A DNA stretch of 21,670 nt from positions 1 to 21,670 of the forward strand of contig JAZLGV010000009.1 in assembly GCA_045616505.1 (NCBI GenBank), read 5' to 3'. Numbering within the stretch: the stretch's first letter is position 1; each line of letters starts with the position of its first letter. Both the position numbers and the translations under genes were made by a program. This document shows, in pieces, positions 8,311 to 15,690 of the stretch. The notes beneath the pieces are model-generated. The model had not been told where the DNA came from, searched no databases, and saw nothing but the letters and a program-made list of their open reading frames with translations. Source of the DNA: JAKSUT01 sp045616505 (lineage in GTDB: Bacteria > Cyanobacteriota > Vampirovibrionia > Gastranaerophilales > Gastranaerophilaceae).

Positions 8311-8333
8311 TAAGAGTTAAGTCGATAAAATTT

Positions 8334-8366
8334 AAAAGTGTAAGATTAATAATCTTACACTTTTTT
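8334..8366 (+). terminator. Intrinsic terminator after the EF-hand gene
   Basis: A perfect 14-pair inverted repeat, AAAAGTGTAAGATT against AATCTTACACTTTT with an AAT loop, ending in a T-run to 8366. It is placed 24 bases after the stop codon and separates the EF-hand gene from the promoter element of the next gene. Confidence 0.92.
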
Positions 8367-8383
8367 GTTACAAAGTTTTAATA

Positions 8384-8431
8384 AAAAAGGCAATTTTTTT
8401 ATAACAAAATACTTTATATAAATGTAAGGTT
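8384..8431 (+). promoter_or_regulatory. 48-bp promoter-like element, copy 2
   Basis: Identical over 48 bases to 6619-6666, with unrelated sequence on the left side. It starts 18 bases after a strong terminator and ends 15 bases before the start codon of the Cys-His hydrolase gene, exactly where a promoter is needed. The right flank, ATAGAGGTTGGTTAA, supplies the ribosome-binding site (AGAGG). Confidence 0.75.
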
Positions 8432-8446
8432 ATAGAGGTTGGTTAA

Positions 8447-9025
8447 ATGTATAATTATTCAAATATGGGTATAACTCCTATAAATTATGCTACAAATCCA
8501 TTTGCAAGTGTTGATTCTACTTCACAAGTTAATGTTTTTGATAATTTTATGCAAAATTTATTAAATGGTGCGTATTGTTCAACATCTATAAATACAAACA
8601 ATAATATTGAAGAACTTGATGCAGTTTATAATCCTGAAATAAGTGGTAATTTAGCACGTACAGCAATGCAAGTTGCAACTACTGAAAACACAAAAGGTTG
8701 GTGTGCAAGAGGAGTAAATGATACTCTTCAAGCAGTTGGTCTTTCAGAAGGTGAAATAAGATCAGCATCTGCTTATCAATGTGCAGATAAATTGGCAAAT
8801 AGTAATAATTTTAAAGAAGTAAGAGTTTCTAAATCAGATTTAAAAAATCTTCCAGCTGGTTGCATAATTTGTTGGGATAGAAATCAACAACATCAACACG
8901 GTCATATTACAATTACATTAGGAAATGGAAAAGAAGCAAGTGACCATGTTACTGATATGATTGATTTAGGTACAGATTTTAGAGTTTTTGTTCCTGTACA
9001 AAATTCACTTTCATACGCAGCTTAA
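8447..9025 (+). CDS. CHAP/NlpC-like Cys-His hydrolase without signal peptide
   Basis: A 192-residue protein whose second half looks like a papain-fold amidase or peptidase that could cut peptidoglycan peptides. The likely nucleophile is C86 in KGWCARGVNDTL, followed by PAGCIICWD (136-144) and HGHITITLGNGKEASDHV (151-168), where H153 is the probable general base and E163 or D166 the third residue. This order (W-C at the start of a helix, then H-I on a strand) is that of CHAP/NlpC-type enzymes and of some secreted amidase effectors. The first 70 residues are Asn/Thr-rich and disordered-looking, starting MYNYSNMG. No signal peptide or membrane helix is present, so access to cell wall would need another export route. 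Its stop codon directly abuts that of coaE on the other strand. Confidence 0.72.
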   Translation: MYNYSNMGITPINYATNPFASVDSTSQVNVFDNFMQNLLNGAYCSTSINTNNNIEELDAVYNPEISGNLARTAMQVATTENTKGWCARGVNDTLQAVGLSEGEIRSASAYQCADKLANSNNFKEVRVSKSDLKNLPAGCIICWDRNQQHQHGHITITLGNGKEASDHVTDMIDLGTDFRVFVPVQNSLSYAA

Positions 9026-9607
9026 TTATAGATTTTTTAAACTTTCAAGTATTTCTTCTGTTTCCTTGTAAAGATTTTCAATGGAAGCGTTGTTATAGAT
9101 TGTGAAATCACTTAATTTTTGTTTTTGTTCTTGTGGCATTTGTGCATTTAATCTTATTTTTGCCATTTCTTCTGTTAGGTTGTTTCTTGCAATAAGTCTT
9201 TCTTGACGAATTTTGTCATCAGCAAAAACGAGTAATATTTTATCAAATAATTTTTCAAGTTTTGCTTCAAAAAGTTGCGAAGCAGATATAAATACAAGTT
9301 TTTCTTGTTGATTGTTGTTAAAAAATTCTATAATTTTTTTTGTGATTTCTGGGTGTAATATGTTTTCTAATTTTTGTTTTTCTTTTTCATTAGAAAATAC
9401 AATGTTTCCAAGTTTTTTTCTTGAAACTTCATTTTTTTCAAATACATCATTGAACTGTTTTGCAATTTCATTTTTTATTGAAGATTGTTTTAAAAGTTCG
9501 TGTGTTGTTTTGTCAGTGTCTAAAACTTTGTAACCTTGTGAAAGAAGATAGTTTTCAACTTGTGTCTTTCCTGCCGCAATATTTCCTGTTATACCGATTT
9601 TTAGCAT
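9026..9607 (-). CDS. coaE: Dephospho-CoA kinase
   Basis: Catalyses the last step of coenzyme A synthesis, ATP-dependent phosphorylation of the 3'-hydroxyl of dephospho-CoA. The P-loop GNIAAGKT (8-15) lies at the N-terminus after MLKIGIT, and VLDTDKTTHELL (28-39) is the family's substrate-side D-x-D segment. Length 193 residues is normal for CoaE. It is the last gene of a tightly packed minus-strand operon, one base after the pseudouridine synthase gene, and its stop meets the stop of the Cys-His hydrolase gene head-on with no intergenic base. Confidence 0.95.
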   Translation of the reverse strand: MLKIGITGNIAAGKTQVENYLLSQGYKVLDTDKTTHELLKQSSIKNEIAKQFNDVFEKNEVSRKKLGNIVFSNEKEKQKLENILHPEITKKIIEFFNNNQQEKLVFISASQLFEAKLEKLFDKILLVFADDKIRQERLIARNNLTEEMAKIRLNAQMPQEQKQKLSDFTIYNNASIENLYKETEEILESLKNL

Positions 9608-9608
9608 A

Positions 9609-10337
9609 TTAAATATCCTTTGGTAGTTGTTTAGAAATATAGTTTTTTAATTCTTTTACTTGTTGAGGTTTTATTGGTTTAAATTGACCTTTTTTTAAAC
9701 CTTCTATTGTAATTGTTGCGTGTTGTATTCTCTTTAAAGATATAACTTTAAAGCCTAAATAATCAATCATTTTTCTGATTTGTCTGTTTAAACCTTGATA
9801 AAGTACAACTTGAAGAATTGATTTTTTATTTGTAGATTCTATAATTTGACATTCTGCATAGGCAATTTTACCTTTTTCAATTTCAATACCTTTTGCAAGT
9901 TCTTCAAGATGGTTCATTGTGATTTTTCCATCAATAGTAACGATGTAAACTTTTGGGATTTTTACGGATGGGTGAGTTAAGTCGTTTATCAAATCACCAT
10001 CGTTTGTAAGAATTAATAATCCAGAAGATTCTCTATCAAGTCTGCCTACTGGTTTTAGATTGTGTAGATTTTCTGGTAAAATATCATAAATTATTTTTCT
10101 GTCTTTTTCGTCTTTTGATGTTGTTATATAACCTGTTGGTTTGTAAAATTTATAATATTCGTGTTTTTTAGGTCTGACTATTTCGTTGTTTATAAAAACC
10201 TTATCTTTTTCATCAATTTGAAAACCTAATTCTGTTACTTTTTTGCCATTAACAGAAACAACTCCTGATGTAATTAATTCATCAGCGTTTCTTCTTGAAC
10301 AAATTCCTGCAGAGGCTATATATTTATTTAATCGCAT
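9609..10337 (-). CDS. RsuA/RluB-type rRNA pseudouridine synthase
   Basis: Converts a specific uridine of ribosomal RNA to pseudouridine. An N-terminal S4 RNA-binding domain (MRLNKYIASAGICSRRNADE, about 1-60) is followed by the RsuA-family catalytic domain with VGRLDRESSGLLILTNDGDL, where D101 is the catalytic aspartate. HPSVKIPKVYIV after the motif resembles RluB and RsuA more than RluF. At 242 residues it has the compact length of this family. The start overlaps the end of the thioesterase gene by ten bases, so translation is coupled. Whether it modifies 16S or 23S RNA cannot be told from the sequence alone; RluB-like (23S) is the better guess. Confidence 0.92.
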   Translation of the reverse strand: MRLNKYIASAGICSRRNADELITSGVVSVNGKKVTELGFQIDEKDKVFINNEIVRPKKHEYYKFYKPTGYITTSKDEKDRKIIYDILPENLHNLKPVGRLDRESSGLLILTNDGDLINDLTHPSVKIPKVYIVTIDGKITMNHLEELAKGIEIEKGKIAYAECQIIESTNKKSILQVVLYQGLNRQIRKMIDYLGFKVISLKRIQHATITIEGLKKGQFKPIKPQQVKELKNYISKQLPKDI

Positions 10338-10753
10338 AATGTTTCACTTTCTTGTGCTTGTTCAAACATATCAAGCAATATTTTAGGCATTCTTCTGTAA
10401 AGTTTTCCAGCATTGTTTATGGCTACTACATTGACTGTTGCTTCGACATATAATTTTTTTGTGTTTTTATCAAGTATTTTTTGCTCAAAAGTCACATAAA
10501 GTGGTGTGAAATTTTTTACTTCTGTTTCTATAATAACTGTGTCATTAAGTTTTGCAGGTGCTTTATATTTTATATTAATACTTGAAACAGGAAGAACGAT
10601 ATCTTGTTCTTGTAATTCAACAAGTGTATGTCCCATTTCTTCGCAAAATTCTATCCTTGCTGCTTCCATCCAGCGAAGATAAGAACCGTGCCAAGTTACT
10701 GCGTAAGCATCAGTGTCTGCATAATAAACTTTTTGCTCTAAACAATGTTTCAT
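10328..10753 (-). CDS. YbgC/4-hydroxybenzoyl-CoA thioesterase family acyl-CoA thioesterase
   Basis: A single hot-dog-fold domain of 141 residues that hydrolyses acyl-CoA thioesters. The family signature is visible as YYADTDAYAVTWHGSYLRWMEAAR (10-33), with D15 as catalytic aspartate, H22, and E30 in the helix. The rest, including VIIETEVKNFTPLYVTFEQKI, matches the hot-dog sheet pattern. It is the first gene of the thioesterase, pseudouridine synthase, coaE operon and is divergent from rubrerythrin across 99 bases. In many bacteria YbgC sits with tol-pal, which is not the case here, so a Tol-Pal link should not be assumed. Confidence 0.88.
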   Translation of the reverse strand: MKHCLEQKVYYADTDAYAVTWHGSYLRWMEAARIEFCEEMGHTLVELQEQDIVLPVSSINIKYKAPAKLNDTVIIETEVKNFTPLYVTFEQKILDKNTKKLYVEATVNVVAINNAGKLYRRMPKILLDMFEQAQESETLCD

Positions 10754-10792
10754 AATAAATAAATATTACCATGAAATAAGGATGTTTGTACC

Positions 10793-10820
10793 TTGACTTA
10801 AAATATTTACAATAAATAAT
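10793..10820 (+). promoter_or_regulatory. Sigma-70-type promoter of rubrerythrin
   Basis: TTGACT (10793-10798, five of six matches to the -35 consensus) and AATAAT (10815-10820, five of six to the -10) are separated by 16 bases. The inferred start near 10827 gives a leader of about 25 bases containing the AGGAGA ribosome-binding site at 10842-10847. It is the clearest standard promoter in the window. Confidence 0.6.
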
Positions 10821-10852
10821 AAAGGTGTGGTTAGTTTATATAGGAGAAAATA

Positions 10853-11395
10853 ATGGATTTTCAAGGTAGTAAAACTCAAAAGAATTTAGAAACAGCATTT
10901 GCTGGTGAATCTCAAGCAAGAAACAAATACACTTATTTTGCAAGTAAAGCAAAAAAAAAAGGTTTTGTTCAAATCGCTAATATTTTTGAAGAAACTGCTG
11001 GTAATGAAAAAGAACACGCAAAAATTTGGTTTAAACTTTTACAAAAAGATGGTGCAGTTCCATCAACAATTGATTGTTTGAAAGCTGCAGCAGAAGGTGA
11101 ACATGAAGAATGGACAAATATGTATCCAACTTTTGCTAAAGAAGCAAGAGAAGAAGGTTTTGAAGATATAGCAGTATTATTTGAAAAAGTTGGTGCTATT
11201 GAAAAAGAACATGAAGAAAGATACAAAAAACTTGCAGAAAATATTAAAAATGACGAAGTGTTTAAAAAACGTACAAAAACTATTTGGATTTGTCTAAATT
11301 GTGGTCATATTATGGAAGATATTGAAGCAGTAAAAAAATGTCCTGTATGCGCACATCCTCAAGCATATTTTCAAATGAAAGTTATTGATTACTAA
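10853..11395 (+). CDS. rbr: Rubrerythrin
   Basis: A peroxide-scavenging diiron protein of anaerobes that reduces hydrogen peroxide to water with electrons passed through its rubredoxin domain. The ferritin-like part (1-130) shows the iron ligand motifs GESQARN (E19), NEKEHAK (E52, H55), EGEHEEW (E81-H84) and AIEKEHEERY (E117, H120). The C-terminal rubredoxin site has CLNC (147-150) and CPVC (163-166). At 180 residues it is slightly shorter than the classical form but complete. A good AGGAGA site stands six bases before ATG. It has its own promoter and terminator and is monocistronic. Its presence supports an anaerobic or microaerobic host. Confidence 0.96.
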   Translation: MDFQGSKTQKNLETAFAGESQARNKYTYFASKAKKKGFVQIANIFEETAGNEKEHAKIWFKLLQKDGAVPSTIDCLKAAAEGEHEEWTNMYPTFAKEAREEGFEDIAVLFEKVGAIEKEHEERYKKLAENIKNDEVFKKRTKTIWICLNCGHIMEDIEAVKKCPVCAHPQAYFQMKVIDY

Positions 11396-11426
11396 ATTAA
11401 AAAAATTATAATTTTTTATATTTTAG

Positions 11427-11458
11427 AAAGTGGATAAAGATATTTTATCCACTTTTTT
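11427..11458 (+). terminator. Intrinsic terminator of rubrerythrin
   Basis: AAAGTGGATAAA pairs with TTTATCCACTTT, twelve perfect pairs around GATAT, and the T-run extends to 11458. It lies 32 bases after the rubrerythrin stop and 61 bases before nadB, so nadB must have its own promoter. Confidence 0.93.
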
Positions 11459-11518
11459 ATTATTTGCTAGTAAAAAAAATATGTTTGATTTAAGATAAGA
11501 GGCAGACAGGAAAGAAAA

Positions 11519-13135
11519 ATGAAACACTCGAAATATTCAGTAGTAATTATTGGTAGCGGTATTGCAGGACAATATGCGGCTTTAAAAATAAGTCAAAATA
11601 GTAATTTAAATGATGGCTTACTTTTAATTACAAAATCAAAATTGGGAGAAAGCAATTCACGTTATGCCCAAGGTGGTATTGTCGCAGTTTTAGAAGAAAA
11701 CGAAAAAGATTCAATATCTTTGCATGTAGCTGATACTTTAAAAGCTGGTGCAGGGTTAAGTGATGCTAATATTGCAGAATTCATATCTGAAAGTTCAAAT
11801 AATGTAATCAAAGATTTGTTAAATTTTGGTGTTGATTTTGATAAAAATGAAAACAATGAATTTTATTTAACAATGGAAGCCGCACATAGTGTAAATCGTA
11901 TTTTGCACTCTGGTGGTGATGCGACAGGTAGAGGAATTGAAAAAGCTCTTACCGAAAAAGTTTTAAAAGATGAAAATATTCAAGTATATGAACAAACTGT
12001 AGCAGTAGAATTATTGATAGATGCTGATAAAACTTGCAAAGGTGTTATTGTCTTTAATGATTTAACTAGAGAATATGAAGTAATTCATTCTTCTGCTGTT
12101 GTTATAGCGACAGGTGGAGTTGGTCAATTATATAAATACACAACAAATTTATCATTAGCAACAGGTGATGGTGTTGCTCTTGCTTATGATGCAGGCGCAA
12201 TTATACAAGATATGGAATTTGTTCAATTCCATCCAACTGCACTTTCTATTGAATCTAGTAAGAAAAGATTTTTGATTTCAGAAGCAGTTAGAGGCGAAGG
12301 TGCAAAACTTGTTTATAAAAACGGCGAAAGATTTATGGATAAATACCATGAATTAGCTGAACTTGCACCAAGAGATGTAGTTACTCGAGCAATTTTTAAC
12401 GAAATGAAAGAACATAATTTAAAAAATGTCTTTTTAAATTCAACTCATTTATCAAAAGAAGCATTGATAAAAAGATTTCCGACAATTTCAAAATTATGTG
12501 AGAAAAACGGTATAGACATTTCAAAAGATTTTATTCCAGTTTCTCCAGCTGCACATTATTCAATGGGTGGTATAAAAACTAACATGGAAGGTCAAACTTC
12601 AATTAAAGGTTTGTATGCTATTGGTGAAGTTGCTTCAACAGGGTTGCATGGGGCAAATAGATTGGCAAGTAATTCTTTGCTTGAATGTGTTGTTTGTGCT
12701 TATGAATTATCTAACTTTTTGACTTTCACAAATTTGGATTCTCCATCACAGATGGATAAATCAATTAAAGATACAATTGATAAATATTCTTGTGAATTGC
12801 CTGATGAAGATTACGATGTAGATGGTTTAAAAGAAAAAATCCAAGATATAATGTGGGAATATGTGGGTATTTTGAGAGATGAAAAATCTTTAATGACCGC
12901 AAAAGAAAAACTTGAAGAGTTGAGAAAAGATTTTCCTATTCAAATTAAATATGAAAATAAACATGAATATGAACTTAGAAATATGTTTGTAGTTGCAGAT
13001 TTAATCATAAATTGTGCATTAGAAAGAAAAGAATCAAGAGGTGCACATTATAGATTAGATTATGTACAAACTATGGAAGAAGCTGTACATACACAAATTG
13101 TAAAAGGTGAAAAAGAACCGAAATTTGTAAAATAG
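11519..13135 (+). CDS. nadB: L-aspartate oxidase
   Basis: FAD-dependent oxidation of L-aspartate to iminoaspartate, the first step of de novo NAD synthesis. The N-terminal dinucleotide fold is VVIIGSGIAGQYAA (GSGIAG 12-17). Family motifs follow: SRYAQGGI (47-54), HSGGDATGRGI (130-140), QFHPTAL, RGEGAKL, PAAHYSMGGI (H346) and the C-terminal FAD block GLHGANRLASNSLLECVV. The 538-residue length is standard, including the helical C-terminal domain ending in ESRGAHYRLDY. In anaerobes fumarate is the likely electron acceptor. An AGGAAAG site precedes the ATG. nadC follows after 16 bases, so the two are co-transcribed. The third pathway gene, nadA (quinolinate synthase), is not in the window. Fumarate reductase subunits share motifs, but the gene pairing settles the call. 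Confidence 0.95.
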   Translation: MKHSKYSVVIIGSGIAGQYAALKISQNSNLNDGLLLITKSKLGESNSRYAQGGIVAVLEENEKDSISLHVADTLKAGAGLSDANIAEFISESSNNVIKDLLNFGVDFDKNENNEFYLTMEAAHSVNRILHSGGDATGRGIEKALTEKVLKDENIQVYEQTVAVELLIDADKTCKGVIVFNDLTREYEVIHSSAVVIATGGVGQLYKYTTNLSLATGDGVALAYDAGAIIQDMEFVQFHPTALSIESSKKRFLISEAVRGEGAKLVYKNGERFMDKYHELAELAPRDVVTRAIFNEMKEHNLKNVFLNSTHLSKEALIKRFPTISKLCEKNGIDISKDFIPVSPAAHYSMGGIKTNMEGQTSIKGLYAIGEVASTGLHGANRLASNSLLECVVCAYELSNFLTFTNLDSPSQMDKSIKDTIDKYSCELPDEDYDVDGLKEKIQDIMWEYVGILRDEKSLMTAKEKLEELRKDFPIQIKYENKHEYELRNMFVVADLIINCALERKESRGAHYRLDYVQTMEEAVHTQIVKGEKEPKFVK

Positions 13136-13151
13136 AAAAGAAAGAAGTGCT

Positions 13152-13991
13152 ATGAATAATTTATTACAAGATTTTATTATTGAAGATTATATTAAATCAG
13201 CTTTAAAAGAAGATATTGGTTATGGTGATATAACAACTGATTTTTTGACAGAAGAGTCTGAAGAAATTTGTGCAAATTTAGTTACTAGAGAAGACGGGAT
13301 TTTGTGTGGCTCTCATATTTTTGAAATGGTGTTTAAAATATTGAGTCCTGATATGTCTGTTACTTTTTTCTTTAATGATGGAGATGAAATTAAAGCAGGC
13401 GATAAGATTGCAAGAATTTGTGGTTCTGCAAGATTTTTGTTAAATGGTGAAAGAGTTGCATTGAATTATATGCAAAGAATGAGTGGTATAGCAACTGAAA
13501 CAAATAAGTACGTAAAAGCATTGGAAGGCTCAAAAGCAAAAATTGTTGATACAAGAAAAACTACGCCAAACTTTAGAATGTTTGAAAAATATTCAGTAAT
13601 TTGTGGTGGTGCATCTTTGCATCGTTTCAATCTTTCTGATTGCGTAATGATAAAAGATAATCATATTAAATTTGCTGGTGGAATAAAAAATGCAGTAGAA
13701 AAAATTAGAAAATATGTATCTCACGCACATAAAATAGAAATTGAATGTGATACATTAAAACAAGTAAAAGAGTCATTAGAAGCTAATGCAGATATTATTA
13801 TGCTTGATAATATGCGATTAGAAGAAATGAAAGAAGCTTGCAAAATTATTGACAGGAAAGCAATTGTAGAAGCAAGCGGAAATGTGAAATTAGATACAGT
13901 TAAAGCAATTGCTGATTGTGGTGTTGATGTTATTTCATCAAGTGCAATTGTTGCAAAAGCAAAAACATTAGATATCGGTTTAGATTTTTAA
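13152..13991 (+). CDS. nadC: Nicotinate-nucleotide pyrophosphorylase (quinolinate phosphoribosyltransferase)
   Basis: Transfers phosphoribose from PRPP to quinolinate with decarboxylation, giving nicotinate mononucleotide. Signatures are ERVALNYMQRMSGIAT (100-115), VDTRKTTPNFR (132-142), HRFNLSD (157-163) and MIKDNHI (166-172), with the Glu/Asp strands IEIECD and IIMLDNM of the barrel further on. The usual TPGLR is TPNFR here and the stretch before HR reads GGASL rather than GGGxN; these are variants, not losses of catalytic residues. At 279 residues it is full length. It forms an operon with nadB and ends six bases from the convergent PHP gene, with no terminator in between. Confidence 0.95.
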   Translation: MNNLLQDFIIEDYIKSALKEDIGYGDITTDFLTEESEEICANLVTREDGILCGSHIFEMVFKILSPDMSVTFFFNDGDEIKAGDKIARICGSARFLLNGERVALNYMQRMSGIATETNKYVKALEGSKAKIVDTRKTTPNFRMFEKYSVICGGASLHRFNLSDCVMIKDNHIKFAGGIKNAVEKIRKYVSHAHKIEIECDTLKQVKESLEANADIIMLDNMRLEEMKEACKIIDRKAIVEASGNVKLDTVKAIADCGVDVISSSAIVAKAKTLDIGLDF

Positions 13992-13997
13992 AAATTT

Positions 13998-15401
13998 TTA
14001 TTTGATTTTTCCATTTAATACGTTTTCAACGAATTCAGCAACAAAATCGTTGTTTGGATGGTATATGAATGGATGATGATTGTGTGAGTCTGTACCCCCT
14101 GATAAAAATAGAGAATTCTTTTTTGCAAAATCAGACAAATTATTATAAATTATGTCTGCTCTTTTTGTAACAGAATCATCAGGGTTGAAATGATTATTTT
14201 CCATTAATTTGTAAAATTTGTTTGGAGCATATTGGTGGTTAGCTTCAAAACCGTCAATTCCCAATTCTTTTAATTTCATCAATTTTTCTTCTGGAATTGG
14301 AGCATAAAAAGATTTTAGCGGGTGTGTTAATGATGCTTTTCCACCAGCTTTGTGAATAGCGTTAATTACTGTTTCAAGGTCAAGAGAATCGCAATGGTCA
14401 TAATGACTCTTTTTGATGGTTTCACTTGATATATTCATAAGAGCATCAATAGCGTGTCTTACTCCGCTTACTCCTGCCATTGTTTTTATATCTTGTTTCC
14501 CATGAGAATTTTTAAGCTGCCAATCAATTAAGTCATTAATTGTGTAGTTTGTACCTCTTCTTAGATTACTTTTATCAATAAGTTTTTGTATAGTATTTGT
14601 TCTTTTGTCTTTTAAGTCGTTTAATAATTTGCAAAAATCGTTGTCAAAAGGATTGATTGCAAGTGCTGTAACGTCAAAATGGTTTCTTAGTGGTTCTAAA
14701 ATATTAGAGTTTACACTCATTTCTGTTCCAGCTACAAATTTAAGATTTTTATATTTTTTAGGATTTTGTGCAATTATCTTGATTGCTTCTTTACATCCAT
14801 CTACATTGTCGTGATCTGTCAAGGCAATTGTGAATGGTGGTATAGACTTGTCGCTATTTTTTGATGCGATTAAATCTGCATATTTTGTTGCGTTTTCTAA
14901 AAATTCGGAAACACTTGCTCTGCCGTCAGAAAAATTTGAATGTGAATGTAGGTTTACTCTAAAAGTTCCATCTACAAAGTTTGAATAATAATCTTTTAAA
15001 TTGTTTGCATCTTTTAGATAATTAATAAATTCACCTTCGTTTTTAAATTTATCTAATGATTGCGCTTGTTTACTTATGTTGAAATTTTCGGGTTTAAATT
15101 TATTGATTAAAGTTGAAAATTCTTCTGGACCTACAATGCTATTTAAATCTTCTGTTTTGCATTTGATACCTTCTTTTTCTAAAGATTTTAAAATTGAATT
15201 TTTAAAATCGATATCAATATTAATAGGTTTTTTAGGTGCTTTTTTGATTATTCCAATAACGATAATTCCACTAGTAATAGCTGTAGCACTTGCAATAATT
15301 GGTGCAGCTTTTTTAAGATTGCTATTTTGTTTGTTTTTTGTTTTTGAAGTTTGTTGTGAAAAATGTGGAATTGTGTATTCTTTTATAGAGTTTATTTTCA
15401 T
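13998..15401 (-). CDS. Membrane-anchored PHP-domain phosphoesterase
   Basis: A predicted metal-dependent phosphoesterase of the PHP superfamily. The N-terminal 30 residues are Lys/Asn/Gln-rich, followed by one membrane helix at about 33-53 and a spacer of roughly 90 residues. The PHP metal ligands appear in order: NLHSHSNFSDG (H152, H154, D159), LTDHDNVDG (D196, H197, D198), GTEMS (E227), LTHP (H360) and GGTDSH (D438, H440). The set is complete, so it should be active. PHP proteins include histidinol phosphatase, polymerase exonuclease domains and YciV-type nucleases; this one has no polymerase parts, and the anchor plus long insertion (about 260-345) fit none of them closely. An AAAGGGAA site precedes the ATG. 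It is divergent from the Tyr-tail membrane protein gene across 289 bases. Confidence 0.82.
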   Translation of the reverse strand: MKINSIKEYTIPHFSQQTSKTKNKQNSNLKKAAPIIASATAITSGIIVIGIIKKAPKKPINIDIDFKNSILKSLEKEGIKCKTEDLNSIVGPEEFSTLINKFKPENFNISKQAQSLDKFKNEGEFINYLKDANNLKDYYSNFVDGTFRVNLHSHSNFSDGRASVSEFLENATKYADLIASKNSDKSIPPFTIALTDHDNVDGCKEAIKIIAQNPKKYKNLKFVAGTEMSVNSNILEPLRNHFDVTALAINPFDNDFCKLLNDLKDKRTNTIQKLIDKSNLRRGTNYTINDLIDWQLKNSHGKQDIKTMAGVSGVRHAIDALMNISSETIKKSHYDHCDSLDLETVINAIHKAGGKASLTHPLKSFYAPIPEEKLMKLKELGIDGFEANHQYAPNKFYKLMENNHFNPDDSVTKRADIIYNNLSDFAKKNSLFLSGGTDSHNHHPFIYHPNNDFVAEFVENVLNGKIK

Positions 15402-15630
15402 ATTCTATTCCCTTTAATTAAAACCATTGTTTTGAATACTCGAAATTCTCAATTTTATGTCCCTAATAAACTACTATAAATGTCTTTTGCAAAGCTTTAG
15501 GATTTTTTTATTTTAAATCTGTAAATAATATAATTTGTTATTTGAGTAATAATAATTTTACATTTTTTTACAAAGGAAAGTGTTATGTGAATTGGTTTTC
15601 AGGCTTGTGTGGATTTTTAAAATTTATATT

Positions 15631-15667
15631 GGCAATTTTTGAGATTGATTTGTTTTTATGTATATGT
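15631..15667 (+). promoter_or_regulatory. Degenerate third copy of the repeated promoter-like element
   Basis: GGCAATTTTT (15631-15640) and TTTATGTATATGT (15655-15667) align without gaps to the two boxes of the 48-bp element: ten of ten bases in the left box and eleven of thirteen in the right, with the same 14-base spacing. The sequence between the boxes is not conserved. The left box begins 60 bases before the start codon of the next gene, compared with 73 and 58 for the other two copies. Confidence 0.55.
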
Positions 15668-15690
15668 GTAGTGTAGATTAAAGGCTTTTT

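Noticed and set aside
9861..9870. GGCAATTTTA resembling the left box of the repeated element
   Set aside because: It lies inside the pseudouridine synthase gene and has no TTTATRTA box at the expected distance.
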